Assembly: GCF_013155335.1 (NCBI RefSeq)
Contig: NZ_JABJQZ010000005.1
Coordinates: forward strand, 248,001 to 312,000
Reading direction: 5' to 3'
DNA: 64,000 nt
Source of the DNA: Nocardioides sp. zg-1230
GTDB taxonomy: Bacteria; Actinomycetota; Actinomycetes; Propionibacteriales; Nocardioidaceae
Made by a program: the position numbers and the translations under genes. Positions 46,788 to 54,932 of this stretch are shown here, piece by piece. Position 1 is the first letter of the stretch. Every line of letters begins with the position of its first letter. The notes beneath the pieces are model-generated. The model was not told the origin of the DNA, ran no database searches, and saw only the letters and a program-made list of their open reading frames with translations.

Positions 46788-47315
46788 ATGAGCATCACGC
46801 CCGACACCAAGGACTGGACCTGGGTCCTCGAGCGGCCCTGCCCGGAGTGCGGCTTCGAGTCGGCGACCCACGAGGTGTCCGACCTGCCCGGGCTGCTCGA
46901 GCAGACCGCCGCCCGGTGGGCGCAGGTGCTGGGCCGCGGGGACGTCTCGGAGCGCCCCGAGCCGGGCGTCTGGTCGGCGCTGGAGTACGCGTGCCACGTC
47001 CGCGACGTGCACGTCCTCTTCGCCGAGCGCGTGCGCCTGATGCTGGACGAGGACGGACCCACGTTCGCCAACTGGGACCAGGACGCCACGGCCGTCGAGC
47101 GCGACTACGGCAGCCAGGACCCCGAGGTGGTCGCGACCGAGCTGGTCGCGGCCGGACGGGAGGTCGCGTCGCTCTACGCGACCGTCACCGACGCCACGCG
47201 CGGACGGAGGGGGCTGCGGTCCAACGGTGACGAGTTCACCGTGGAGAGCCTCGGTCGCTACCACCTGCACGACGTGGTGCACCACCTGCACGACGTGGGG
47301 GCGGACGCCGGGTGA
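46788..47315 (+). CDS. DinB-superfamily protein
   Basis: 175 residues, four-helix-bundle DinB fold. Starts MSITPDTKDWTWVLERPCPECG; His residues suited to metal binding are in LEYACHVRDVH and YHLHDVVHHLHDVG. Related proteins include mycothiol-dependent S-transferases and metal-dependent thiol enzymes; mycothiol is present in actinobacteria, but no substrate is shown here. An in-frame ATG at 46779 is an alternative start. The stop overlaps the next start by 4 nt. Confidence 0.88.
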   Translation: MSITPDTKDWTWVLERPCPECGFESATHEVSDLPGLLEQTAARWAQVLGRGDVSERPEPGVWSALEYACHVRDVHVLFAERVRLMLDEDGPTFANWDQDATAVERDYGSQDPEVVATELVAAGREVASLYATVTDATRGRRGLRSNGDEFTVESLGRYHLHDVVHHLHDVGADAG

Positions 47316-47941
47316 GGGAGACGATCGAGGCCTACGACCGCGACGCAGAGGCGTACGCCGCCCGCACGGTGGCGATGCCCGACTCGGTGCGCGCCGACAT
47401 GGAGGATCTCGCCACGCGGCTCGGCCCGGGCGCGCGCGTCCTCGAGATCGGCTCCGGTGGTGGTCGCGAGGCCCTGCTGATGGAGGAGCTCGGGCTGGCG
47501 GTGCGGCGCACCGACGTCACCCCCGGCTTCGTCGACCTGCTGCGCGGGCAGGGGCATGCCTGCGACCTCCTCGATCCGCTGGTCGACGACCTGGTCCCGC
47601 CCGACGGTCCGCCCGGCGTTCCGTACGACGCCGTGTGGGCCAACGCCTCGCTGCTCCACGTCGACCGGCGCGACCTGCCGACGGTGCTCTCCCGGCTCGC
47701 CGACGTCACCCGGCCCGGGGGCCTCCTCCGGGCCTCGTTCAAGGAGGGCGACGGAGAGGGCTGGTCCACCCACGGGACGATCAGCGCGCCGCGGCACTTC
47801 ACCTACTGGCGGGCGCCGGACCTCGAGGTCGTCACGGCGGGCTCGGGCTGGAGCGACGTCGTGGTCCGTAGGGGTCTCGAGGGCGACCGGGGGGAGACCT
47901 GGCTCGGGCTGTCGGCGGTCCGTGATGAGGTGTCGGCATGA
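47312..47941 (+). CDS. Class I SAM-dependent methyltransferase
   Basis: 209 residues. Motif I RVLEIGSGGGREALLM (about residues 42-57), acidic motif near TDVTPGFVDLL, and motif IV YDAVWANASLLHV. Rossmann fold. The small size and the lack of an RNA-binding or substrate domain leave the acceptor unknown. GTG start overlaps the DinB stop, and its own stop overlaps the DUF3046 ATG, so the three are translationally coupled. Confidence 0.9.
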   Translation: MRETIEAYDRDAEAYAARTVAMPDSVRADMEDLATRLGPGARVLEIGSGGGREALLMEELGLAVRRTDVTPGFVDLLRGQGHACDLLDPLVDDLVPPDGPPGVPYDAVWANASLLHVDRRDLPTVLSRLADVTRPGGLLRASFKEGDGEGWSTHGTISAPRHFTYWRAPDLEVVTAGSGWSDVVVRRGLEGDRGETWLGLSAVRDEVSA

Positions 47942-48132
47942 GGCACACGGAGTTCTGGGCGCGTCTCGACGAGGTCCTCGGGCGGGCCTACTCGCGCACC
48001 TGGGCCGAGCTGACGGTCGTGCGCGACCTGGGCGGTCGGACCACCCAGGAGGCGCTCGACGCCGGCGTGCCGCCCAAGCAGGTGTGGGCGGCCGTGCGCC
48101 GCCAGCTCGAGCTGCCGGACAGCGAGCGATGA
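47938..48132 (+). CDS. DUF3046-family protein
   Basis: 64 residues: MRHTEFWARLDEVLGRAYSR, then VVRDLGGRTTQEALDAGVPP and KQVWAAVRRQLELP. It matches the short actinobacterial DUF3046 family typically encoded just upstream of recA (as Rv2738c in M. tuberculosis). No known activity. Its position here, separated from recA only by an MFS gene, anchors the ancestral recA neighbourhood. Overlaps both flanking genes by 4 nt. Confidence 0.9.
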   Translation: MRHTEFWARLDEVLGRAYSRTWAELTVVRDLGGRTTQEALDAGVPPKQVWAAVRRQLELPDSER

Positions 48133-49385
48133 CCACGGGGACCCACGCAGGACTCACCGTCGCGGACGTCCAGCGTCGCACGGTCCGCACGCTCGTCGTC
48201 TCCCAGGCGGTGGGTGCCGTCGGCGTCACCATCGGCGTCGCGACGGCCTCGTTGCTGGCACGCGACATCTCCGGCAGCGAGACCATGGCCGGGCTCGCGC
48301 AGACCTTCCAGGTACTCGGCACGGCAGCGGCGGCCTACGGTCTCGCGCACGTGATGCGGCGCCGCGGTCGACGCGTCGGCCTGGTCGCGGGCTACCTGAT
48401 CGGCGCGACCGGTGCGGTCCTGGCCGTCGTCGCCGGTGTCGTCGACTCGATGACGGTGCTGCTCCTCGGCGCGGTGATGCTGGGCGCGACCACGGCCGTC
48501 AACAACGGCTCGCGCTACGCCGCCACCGACCTCGCGCCCGAGGAGCACCGTGCGCGGGCGCTGTCGGTCGTGGTGTGGGCCACGACCGTCGGTGCCGTCG
48601 CCGGTCCCAACCTCACCGGTGCGGGCGCCGCCGTGGCGCGCTCGATGGGCGTGCCCGAGCTGACCGGCGGCTTCGCCATCGGCGCCGTGGTGCTGGTCGT
48701 GGCGGCCGCCTGGCTGTGGTGGCGCCTGCGACCCGATCCCCTCCTCCTCTCGCAGGAGACGGCGGGTGTCAGGCCCGGCGCCGGGCCCGAACCCCATGGC
48801 CGGTCGTGGGGCCGCTTCGTCGCCGTCGTGCGCGACGTACCGGCCGTCGGTGCCGCGGTGGTGGCCATGGCCTGCGCGCACGCGGCGATGGTGACCGTGA
48901 TGATCATGACGCCGCTCCACATGGAGCACGGCGGTGCCGAGCTCGAGATCATCGGCTTCGTCATCTCGGTCCACGTGCTCGGGATGTTCGCCTTCTCGCC
49001 CGTCGTCGGCTGGGCGGCCGACCGCTTCGGTCGCAGCGGCGTCCTGGTCACCGGCGGCGTCGTCCTGCTCGTCTCGCTCGCGCTGTGCGGACTCTCGCCG
49101 CAGGGGACCTCGTGGCAGATCTTCGCGGGGCTCTTCCTCCTCGGCCTCGGCTGGTCCTGCGCCACCGTCGCCGCGTCCACGGTCATCGCCGACCGCACCC
49201 CCCTCGACGCCCGCACCGACGTGCAGGGCACCTCCGACATGGCGATGGCGCTCACCGCCGCGGGTGGAGGGGCCCTCGCCGGGGTGATCGTCGGCTGGCT
49301 GGGCTATCCCGCGCTGGCGATGTTCGCCGCGCTGCTCGCCGGGGCGGTCGTGGTCGCCGGCACGGTCACCCGCCGCCACTCCTGA
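48129..49385 (+). CDS. MFS transporter
   Basis: 418-residue membrane carrier with about 12 helices in two bundles (VSQAVGAVGVTIGVATASLL, VLVAYxx-like central loop, GLFLLGLGWSCATVAASTVI). Conserved MFS loop GWAADRFGRSG is visible between helices 8 and 9. Gene is fused into the recA operon by a 4-nt overlap with DUF3046. Likely drug or metabolite efflux; substrate unknown. It is an insertion relative to the usual DUF3046-recA adjacency. Confidence 0.88.
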   Translation: MTTGTHAGLTVADVQRRTVRTLVVSQAVGAVGVTIGVATASLLARDISGSETMAGLAQTFQVLGTAAAAYGLAHVMRRRGRRVGLVAGYLIGATGAVLAVVAGVVDSMTVLLLGAVMLGATTAVNNGSRYAATDLAPEEHRARALSVVVWATTVGAVAGPNLTGAGAAVARSMGVPELTGGFAIGAVVLVVAAAWLWWRLRPDPLLLSQETAGVRPGAGPEPHGRSWGRFVAVVRDVPAVGAAVVAMACAHAAMVTVMIMTPLHMEHGGAELEIIGFVISVHVLGMFAFSPVVGWAADRFGRSGVLVTGGVVLLVSLALCGLSPQGTSWQIFAGLFLLGLGWSCATVAASTVIADRTPLDARTDVQGTSDMAMALTAAGGGALAGVIVGWLGYPALAMFAALLAGAVVVAGTVTRRHS

Positions 49386-49449
49386 GCCCGGCCCGACCGT
49401 CCGCGACTGTCCGCGACCGGGTGGCGACACGCCGGGCGAGGAGCGCGCG

Positions 49450-49465
49450 TCGAACACCTGTTCGG
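49450..49465 (+). promoter_or_regulatory. SOS box (LexA operator) of recA
   Basis: TCGAACACCTGTTCGG matches the actinobacterial LexA site TCGAAC-N4-GTTCGA at 11 of 12 arm bases, 137 nt before the recA ATG. Confidence 0.85.
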
Positions 49466-49473
49466 GCTACTGT

Positions 49474-49510
49474 TCGTCCACAGGTACGACGAGGGGCGAG
49501 GTTGTCCACA
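49474..49510 (+). promoter_or_regulatory. Two DnaA-box-like sequences upstream of recA
   Basis: TTGTCCACA (49502-49510) is the high-GC consensus DnaA box; TCGTCCACA (49474-49482) differs at one base. The two start exactly 28 bp apart, between the SOS box and the PafBC promoter. Confidence 0.5.
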
Positions 49511-49535
49511 GCGTTCGACCGTCCTGATCAGGGAC

Positions 49536-49557
49536 TGTCGGTGGCTCGCCCTAGCGT
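49536..49557 (+). promoter_or_regulatory. PafBC-dependent recA promoter
   Basis: TGTCGGTG (49536-49543), exactly 8 nt, then TAGCGT (49552-49557) reproduces the RecA-independent damage promoter TGTCRGTG-N8-TANNNT known from mycobacterial recA. Confidence 0.8.
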
Positions 49558-49602
49558 CGCAGACGTACCTCACACGACACGACGACAAGACGGGACACAG
49601 CA

Positions 49603-50655
49603 ATGGCTGGAGCAGACCGCGAGAAGGCCCTCGACGCCGCGCTCGCACAGGTGGAGAAGCAGTTCGGCAAGGGCTCGGTCATGCGACTGGGCGACGAGAC
49701 GCGGGCCCCGCTCGAGGTGATCCCCACGGGGTCGATCGCCCTCGACGTGGCGCTCGGCCTGGGCGGCCTGCCGCGCGGACGTGTCGTGGAGATCTACGGT
49801 CCGGAGTCCTCCGGAAAGACCACGGTCGCCCTCCACGCGGTGGCCAGCGCGCAGGCCGCCGGCGGCATCGTCGCCTTCATCGACGCCGAGCACGCCCTCG
49901 ACCCCGACTACGCCAAGGCCCTCGGTGTCGACACCGACGCGCTCCTGGTCTCCCAGCCCGACTCCGGTGAGCAGGCGCTCGAGATCGCCGACATGCTGAT
50001 CCGCTCCGGTGCGCTGTCGCTGATCGTCATCGACTCGGTGGCCGCGCTCGTGCCCCGCGCCGAGATCGAGGGCGAGATGGGCGACAGCCACGTCGGCCTC
50101 CAGGCCCGTCTGATGAGCCAGGCGCTGCGCAAGATGACCGGTGCCCTCAACAACTCCGGCACCACCGCGATCTTCATCAACCAGCTGCGCGAGAAGATCG
50201 GCGTGATGTTCGGCTCCCCGGAGACCACGACCGGTGGTCGCGCGCTGAAGTTCTACTCCTCGGTGCGCCTCGACGTGCGTCGTATCGAGACGCTCAAGGA
50301 CGGCACCGACATGGTCGGCAACCGCACCCGCGTCAAGGTCGTGAAGAACAAGGTCGCGCCGCCGTTCAAGCAGGCCGAGTTCGACATCATGTACGGCAAG
50401 GGCATCAGTCGTGAGGGCGGCCTGATCGACGTGGGCGTCGAGGCAGGCCTGATCCGCAAGGCCGGCGCCTGGTACACCTACGAGGGCGACCAGCTCGGCC
50501 AGGGCAAGGAGAACTCGCGCAACTTCCTGCGCGACAACCCCGACCTCGCCAACGAGATCGAGAAGCTCATCCTCGAGAAGCTGGGCGTGACTCCGGCCGT
50601 CGACAAGCCCGGTGACGACCTGAGCGACGAGCCCATCGGGGTCAATGACTTCTGA
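49603..50655 (+). CDS. recA: Recombinase RecA
   Basis: 350-residue recombinase forming filaments on ssDNA for homologous recombination and LexA cleavage. Walker [10 protein letters not shown] at about residues 66-74, MAW loop NALRK-type region [32 protein letters not shown] (L2 loop), and an acidic C-terminus ([16 protein letters not shown]). No intein is present. It has its own control region with SOS box, PafBC-type promoter and DnaA-like boxes. recX follows after 94 nt containing a REP-like element. Confidence 0.99.
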   Translation: MAGADREKALDAALAQVEKQFGKGSVMRLGDETRAPLEVIPTGSIALDVALGLGGLPRGRVVEIYGPESSGKTTVALHAVASAQAAGGIVAFIDAEHALDPDYAKALGVDTDALLVSQPDSGEQALEIADMLIRSGALSLIVIDSVAALVPRAEIEGEMGDSHVGLQARLMSQALRKMTGALNNSGTTAIFINQLREKIGVMFGSPETTTGGRALKFYSSVRLDVRRIETLKDGTDMVGNRTRVKVVKNKVAPPFKQAEFDIMYGKGISREGGLIDVGVEAGLIRKAGAWYTYEGDQLGQGKENSRNFLRDNPDLANEIEKLILEKLGVTPAVDKPGDDLSDEPIGVNDF

Positions 50656-50671
50656 CCGCGTCGCGCGGGCA

Positions 50672-50724
50672 GGTTGAGCAAGCGTTCCGCCGAGCCTGCG
50701 AGGCGGAATCTGCGCGTCGAAACC
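50672..50724. repeat. REP-like element between recA and recX
   Basis: Begins GGTTGAGCAAGCGTTCCGCC and ends GCGCGTCGAAACC, with an internal TTCCGCC/GGCGGAA inverted repeat. Same termini as the lhr-embedded element. Confidence 0.7.
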
Positions 50725-50749
50725 AGCCGCTCGGTCGGAGGATCCAACG

Positions 50750-51511
50750 ATGAGCACCGCAGAGAACCGTCCGGCGCCCGACTGGGTCGGTGACGTCGGG
50801 CTCGGGGTGCAGGCGTGGGTGGGGGAGACCCCATCCACGCCCGCCGAGCAGCGTCCGACCCGTCCGGGCGGTGGAGGTGACGGGGGCGAGCGTCGCGCCG
50901 GGCGCTCGGGCGGGAGGAAGGGCAAGGCCGGCAAGGGCGGACGCGGCCGCACCCGGACGTGGGAGGAGCGGGAGGCGGCCAGGGTCGCCCGCGAGGAGGC
51001 CGCAGCTGCGGAGGTCGAGGCCGACCCGGAGGCGGTGGCGCGCAAGATCCTGCTCGACACGCTGACCGGACAGGCCCGCTCGCGGCAGGAGCTGGCCGAC
51101 AAGCTCGCCAAGCGGGGAGTCCCCGACGAGCTGGCCGCCCGGCTGCTCGACCGCTTCACCGAGGTCGGGCTGGTCGACGACGCCGCCTACGCCCGCCAGT
51201 GGGTGGAGAGCCGGCACCGCAGCCGGGGACTGGCGCCCCGGGCACTGGCCCAGGAGCTGCGCCGCAAGGGCATCGACGACGAGGACGCCAAGACCGCGCT
51301 GGAGCAGATCGACGAGGGCGACCAGCGCTCCGCCGCCCGCGCGCTCGTCGACAAGAAGCTGCGCTCGATGCGCGGCCTCGACCACCAGGTGGCCACCCGA
51401 CGCCTGGCCGGGATGCTCGCCCGCAAGGGCTACGCCGCCGGGCTGGCGTTCTCCGTCGTCCGCGAGGCGCTCGGTGAGGCCGAGGACGACGAGCCGCACC
51501 CCGACTTCTGA
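50750..51511 (+). CDS. recX: RecA regulator RecX
   Basis: 253 residues, larger than E. coli RecX because of a Gly/Arg/Lys-rich N-terminus (to about residue 85). The RecX three-helix repeats follow: ILLDTLTGQARSRQELADKL, VDDAAYARQWVESRHRSRG and LVDKKLRSMRGLDHQVATRR. It binds RecA filaments and blocks ATP hydrolysis. The ATG has GGAGGA 6 nt upstream. Cotranscription with recA is likely, although the REP-like hairpin between them could reduce recX expression. Confidence 0.95.
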   Translation: MSTAENRPAPDWVGDVGLGVQAWVGETPSTPAEQRPTRPGGGGDGGERRAGRSGGRKGKAGKGGRGRTRTWEEREAARVAREEAAAAEVEADPEAVARKILLDTLTGQARSRQELADKLAKRGVPDELAARLLDRFTEVGLVDDAAYARQWVESRHRSRGLAPRALAQELRRKGIDDEDAKTALEQIDEGDQRSAARALVDKKLRSMRGLDHQVATRRLAGMLARKGYAAGLAFSVVREALGEAEDDEPHPDF

Positions 51512-51543
51512 GGTGCTTCCGTTCGTCGGTTGCGATCCGCAGC

Positions 51544-51583
51544 GTCATACGGAACCGCACCCATGGGTTCGGATTCGTATGAC
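51544..51583. repeat. Long imperfect hairpin downstream of recX
   Basis: GTCATACG (51544-51551) pairs with CGTATGAC (51576-51583), with further partly paired bases inside and a central CCCATGGG palindrome. It lies 33 nt after the recX stop; terminator or regulatory site. Confidence 0.5.
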
Positions 51584-51653
51584 TCAGCGGCTCGCCGACG
51601 GGGCGGCCCGGGCACCCTTCCATGCGAGCACCGTGCTCTGGTGGGATGGACCC

Positions 51654-52145
51654 GTGAGCAGCGAGCGCGAGGTCCTCACCTACGACCTCTTCGGCACGGC
51701 CACCCGCGAGCTGGCGCAGGAGGTGGCCGACTCGGGATTCCGTCCCGACATGATCCTGGCGATCGCGCGAGGCGGGCTCGCCCTGGGCATGGGGCTGGGC
51801 TACGCCCTGGCGGTCAAGAACATCTCGGTCGTCAACGTCGAGTTCTACACCGGCGTCGACCAGCGCCTCGACGTCCCGATCATGCTGCCGCCCACGCCGG
51901 CGGCGGTCGACCTGTCGGGCCTGAAGGTGCTCGTCGCCGACGACGTCGCCGACACCGGTCGGACGCTCGAGCTCGTGCACGCGTTCTGCGAGGGTCACGT
52001 GGCCGAGGCTCGGACGGTGGTGATCTACGAGAAGCCGCAGTCGGTCATCAAGCCGGACTACTCCTGGCGGAGCACCGAGCGCTGGATCGACTTCCCGTGG
52101 TCGGTGCTCCCGCCCGTCGTCGACCCCGATGCCCTCGCCCACTGA
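51654..52145 (+). CDS. Purine-type phosphoribosyltransferase
   Basis: 163 residues. The PRPP-binding loop VLVADDVADTGRTLELV (about residues 97-113) is clear, and the start VSSEREVLTYDLFGTATREL leads into SGFRPDMILAIARGGL. This resembles the hypoxanthine/xanthine-type PRTs (COG2236) that also occur next to helicase or repair genes; the base acceptor is unknown. I placed the start at the GTG 51654 because homology begins there. It overlaps the acetyltransferase gene by 17 nt. Confidence 0.85.
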   Translation: MSSEREVLTYDLFGTATRELAQEVADSGFRPDMILAIARGGLALGMGLGYALAVKNISVVNVEFYTGVDQRLDVPIMLPPTPAAVDLSGLKVLVADDVADTGRTLELVHAFCEGHVAEARTVVIYEKPQSVIKPDYSWRSTERWIDFPWSVLPPVVDPDALAH

Positions 52146-52893
52146 CGCGCCCGAGACAGGCGCGGCGCCCCGCCCTGTCGTCGTACGCCATGGGGACCGG
52201 GAGCTGGCCGGCACGGTTCAGGCGGGGGAGCCGTGGGCAGAGGCCGCGATCCGCATCGCCGCGACGACCGACGGAGAGCCGGTCGCCGACGACCTGTCCG
52301 GCGCACGCTTGCGGTTCTTCGTCGAGCCCGACCAGCGGGTGGACCTGCGGGCCATGACGCACGGCGACCTCCCGGCACTGGTCCGCTGGCTGCAGGCCCC
52401 GCACGTCCAGCGGTGGTGGCACAACGACGGTGAGCCCACCGTCGACCGCGTGACGAGGTCGTACGGTCCGCGGATCGACGGCACGACGCCGACACGCATG
52501 TGGGTGGTGGAGGTCAACGGCCGGTCGATCGGTTTCGTCCAGGACTACCGGATCCGCGACCACCCCGGGTTCGCCCTCCTCACTCCCGACCCCGACGCCA
52601 TCGGCGTCGACTACGCCATCGGGGAGCCCGGGTGGGTGGGTCGTGGTCTCGGCGCTCGCGTGCTGTGGGCGTGGATGCGACGAGCGCACCGACGCTTCCC
52701 CGACGCCACGTCGTACTTCGCCGCACCCCACCACGCCAACGCGGCATCGCTGCGGATCCTCGACAAGGCCGGGTTCACCCGCGGTACGTGGTTCGACGAG
52801 CCGCAACGCGACGGCACCACCGCGACGGCCGTGGGCTGCACCCTCGACGTGCGCCGCGTCCTCGGCCGGGCAGCCCCGCCCGGTGCGCCATGA
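52129..52893 (+). CDS. GNAT acetyltransferase (AAC(6')/IucB-like)
   Basis: 254 residues. A GNAT core begins near residue 68 (RVDLRAMTHGDLPALVRWLQ), with VQRWWHND, the acetyl-CoA region YAIGEPGWVGRGLGARVLWA and late strand NAASLRILDKAGF. The pattern resembles aminoglycoside 6'-acetyltransferase and siderophore-acyl GNATs. The first about 65 residues (PVVVRHGDRELAGTVQAGEP) are not typical of the fold and may be a separate small domain. Substrate unknown; no resistance is claimed. Overlaps the PRT gene by 17 nt and is followed by ppk2. Confidence 0.85.
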   Translation: MPSPTDAPETGAAPRPVVVRHGDRELAGTVQAGEPWAEAAIRIAATTDGEPVADDLSGARLRFFVEPDQRVDLRAMTHGDLPALVRWLQAPHVQRWWHNDGEPTVDRVTRSYGPRIDGTTPTRMWVVEVNGRSIGFVQDYRIRDHPGFALLTPDPDAIGVDYAIGEPGWVGRGLGARVLWAWMRRAHRRFPDATSYFAAPHHANAASLRILDKAGFTRGTWFDEPQRDGTTATAVGCTLDVRRVLGRAAPPGAP

Positions 52894-52900
52894 TGTGCCC

Positions 52901-53752
52901 ATGACGGACGACATGGCCGCCCACCTGCGCGTGCCGGCGGGACCGGTGGACCTGACCGCGATCGAGACCGACGCGGCACCGGGCTTCGACGGCGACAAGG
53001 CCGACGGTCAGGCCGCCCTCGCCGGCATGGGCGAGGAGCTGTCCGACCTGCAGGAGCGGCTCTGGGCGGAGCGCACGGTCGGGTCCGAACGTCGAGTCCT
53101 GCTCGTGCTCCAAGGCATGGACACCAGCGGCAAGGGCGGGGTGCTGCGGCACACGATCGGTCTCGTCGACCCGCAGGGCGTCCGGATCACCAGCTTCAAG
53201 GCACCCACCGAGGAGGAGAAGCGGCACGACTTCCTCTGGCGCATCGAGAAGGGCCTGCCCGAGGCGGGCTACGTCGGGGTCTTCGACCGCTCGCACTACG
53301 AGGACGTCCTCATCGCCCGGGTCCGCGGCTTCGCCGACGCCGACGAGATCGAGCGTCGCTACGGCGCGATCAACGACTTCGAGACCCGGCTCGTCGACGA
53401 GGGGTTCTCGATCATCAAGTGCATGCTCCACATCAGCGCCGAGGAGCAGAAGGCCCGGCTGGCCGAGCGGCTCGCCAACCCGGAGAAGCACTGGAAGTAC
53501 AACCCGGGCGACCTCGACGAGCGCGCGTTGTGGCCCGCCTACCGCGAGGCGTACGAGATCGCGCTCGAGCGCACCAGCACCGACGTCGCGCCGTGGCACG
53601 TGGTGCCCTCGGACAAGAAGTGGTTCCGCAACCTCGCCGTCGGCCAGCTCCTCCTCGACACCCTGCGGGGCCTCGACCTGCAGTGGCCCGCCGCCGACTT
53701 CGACGTGACGGCCGAGACCGAGCGGCTGGCCGCGGAGGACCCGGTCCAGTGA
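52901..53752 (+). CDS. Polyphosphate kinase 2-family enzyme
   Basis: 283 residues. Walker A GMDTSGKGG (about residues 74-82), Walker B VFDRSHYEDV and lid-region KYNPGDLDERALWPAY, all typical of PPK2. The enzyme uses polyphosphate to phosphorylate nucleoside mono- or diphosphates. Length and the single PPK2 domain fit the one-domain class; donor/acceptor preference is not decidable by eye. Its stop overlaps the next gene start by 4 nt. Confidence 0.93.
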   Translation: MTDDMAAHLRVPAGPVDLTAIETDAAPGFDGDKADGQAALAGMGEELSDLQERLWAERTVGSERRVLLVLQGMDTSGKGGVLRHTIGLVDPQGVRITSFKAPTEEEKRHDFLWRIEKGLPEAGYVGVFDRSHYEDVLIARVRGFADADEIERRYGAINDFETRLVDEGFSIIKCMLHISAEEQKARLAERLANPEKHWKYNPGDLDERALWPAYREAYEIALERTSTDVAPWHVVPSDKKWFRNLAVGQLLLDTLRGLDLQWPAADFDVTAETERLAAEDPVQ

Positions 53753-54525
53753 GCTCCACGGGACTGCCCAGCGTCACCGTCACCCGCTACGTCACCCCGC
53801 TCCGCGAGGGCGGAAGCCTGCCTGGCGTGGTGGAGGGCGACGACCTCGGCACCTACGTCTGCAAGTTCCGCGGGGCCGGGCAGGGCGCCAAGGTGCTGGT
53901 CGCGGAGGTCATCGTGAGCGCCCTCGCCACCCGATTGGGCCTGCGCACCCCGCGCCTCGTCGTCCTCGACCTCGACCCCGAGCTCGCCCGCTACGAGGCC
54001 GACGAGGAGGTGCAGGACCTGCTCAACGCGAGCGTCGGTCCCAACCTCGGCATCGACTTCCTGCCCGGCTCGTTCGGCGTCGACGGGCAGGTGAGTGCGG
54101 CAGACGACGAGGGCGCCCGTGTGCTGTGGCTCGACGCGTTCACCGCCAACGTCGACCGGTCGTGGCGCAACCCCAACCTGCTGCTCTGGCACGGCGACCT
54201 GTGGGTCATCGACCACGGGGCGTCGCTGTACTTCCACCACGGCTGGCGCTCCGGCGTCACCGACCCCGAGAAGTTCGCCGCCCAGGCGTGGGACGTCGGC
54301 GGGCACGTCTTCGAGACCTGCGCGCGTCGAGCCCGGGAGCTCGACGACGAGATCGCGGCAGCGCTCGACCGCGAGGTCTTCGTCGAGGTGCTGGCCGCGG
54401 TGCCCGACGTGTGGCTCGAGCCCGTGCCCGGCGCGGAGACGCCCGAGGCCCTGCGGGCGGCGTACGTCGAGTTCCTCGTCGCGCGCCTCGGCACCCGCCA
54501 GTGGCTGCCGGAGGTGGCGCGATGA
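53749..54525 (+). CDS. HipA-like kinase (HipA_2 family)
   Basis: 258 residues resembling the kinase core of HipA without its N-terminal subdomain: GTYVCKFRGAGQGAKVLVAE (nucleotide-binding strands), catalytic FTANVDRSWRNPN and metal-binding LWVIDHGASL. HipA phosphorylates tRNA synthetases in E. coli; targets of this shorter family are unknown. It is coupled to a DUF3037 gene by a 4-nt overlap, a recurrent pair. Not associated with a recognisable DNA-binding antitoxin. GTG start in the ppk2 stop. Confidence 0.85.
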   Translation: MSSTGLPSVTVTRYVTPLREGGSLPGVVEGDDLGTYVCKFRGAGQGAKVLVAEVIVSALATRLGLRTPRLVVLDLDPELARYEADEEVQDLLNASVGPNLGIDFLPGSFGVDGQVSAADDEGARVLWLDAFTANVDRSWRNPNLLLWHGDLWVIDHGASLYFHHGWRSGVTDPEKFAAQAWDVGGHVFETCARRARELDDEIAAALDREVFVEVLAAVPDVWLEPVPGAETPEALRAAYVEFLVARLGTRQWLPEVAR

Positions 54526-54908
54526 CCGCCGCCCGGATGGCCTACCAGTACGTCGTGCTCCGCTGCGTGCCGAGACCGGAGCGCGAGGAGTTCCTCAACG
54601 TGGGCGTCGTGCTGCACTGCCAGGCTGCCGACTTCCTCGACGTGGCCTGGTCGGTCGACGCCGAGCGGCTGCGCGCACTGCACCCCGGCATCGACGTCGA
54701 CCAGGTGTGCGACGCCCTCGCCTTCACCGACCGGGTCTGCCGCGGGGACGAGCGAGCGGGCGAGGCCGCGCGCCAGTCGCTGGGCCAGCGGTTCGGGTTC
54801 CTCAAGGCGCCGCGCAGCACCGTGCTCCAGCCCGGCCCGGTCCACGGCGGACTGACCGCCGACCCCGCCCGTCAGCTGGAGCACCTGCGCGAGCGACTCG
54901 TCGGCTGA
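54522..54908 (+). CDS. DUF3037 protein
   Basis: 128 residues: YQYVVLRCVPRPEREEFLNV and GVVLHCQAADFLDVAW are the family signature. Function unknown, but conserved next to HipA-like kinases, so a partner or inhibitor role is plausible. Compact alpha/beta, no membrane segment. ATG overlaps the kinase stop. Confidence 0.88.
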   Translation: MTAARMAYQYVVLRCVPRPEREEFLNVGVVLHCQAADFLDVAWSVDAERLRALHPGIDVDQVCDALAFTDRVCRGDERAGEAARQSLGQRFGFLKAPRSTVLQPGPVHGGLTADPARQLEHLRERLVG

Positions 54909-54932
54909 GCCGGGGAGGCCGGGTCGGGACGC

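Noticed and set aside
46652-46790. Minus-strand short frame MRGTAIRRALPADLPELW... resembling the start of a GNAT protein
   Set aside because: Ends after about 46 residues, overlaps the DinB start and lacks a ribosome site; at most a remnant.
49436-49470. A tRNA or riboswitch in the recA leader
   Set aside because: No cloverleaf or conserved aptamer pattern; the region is explained by SOS, DnaA-like and PafBC elements.
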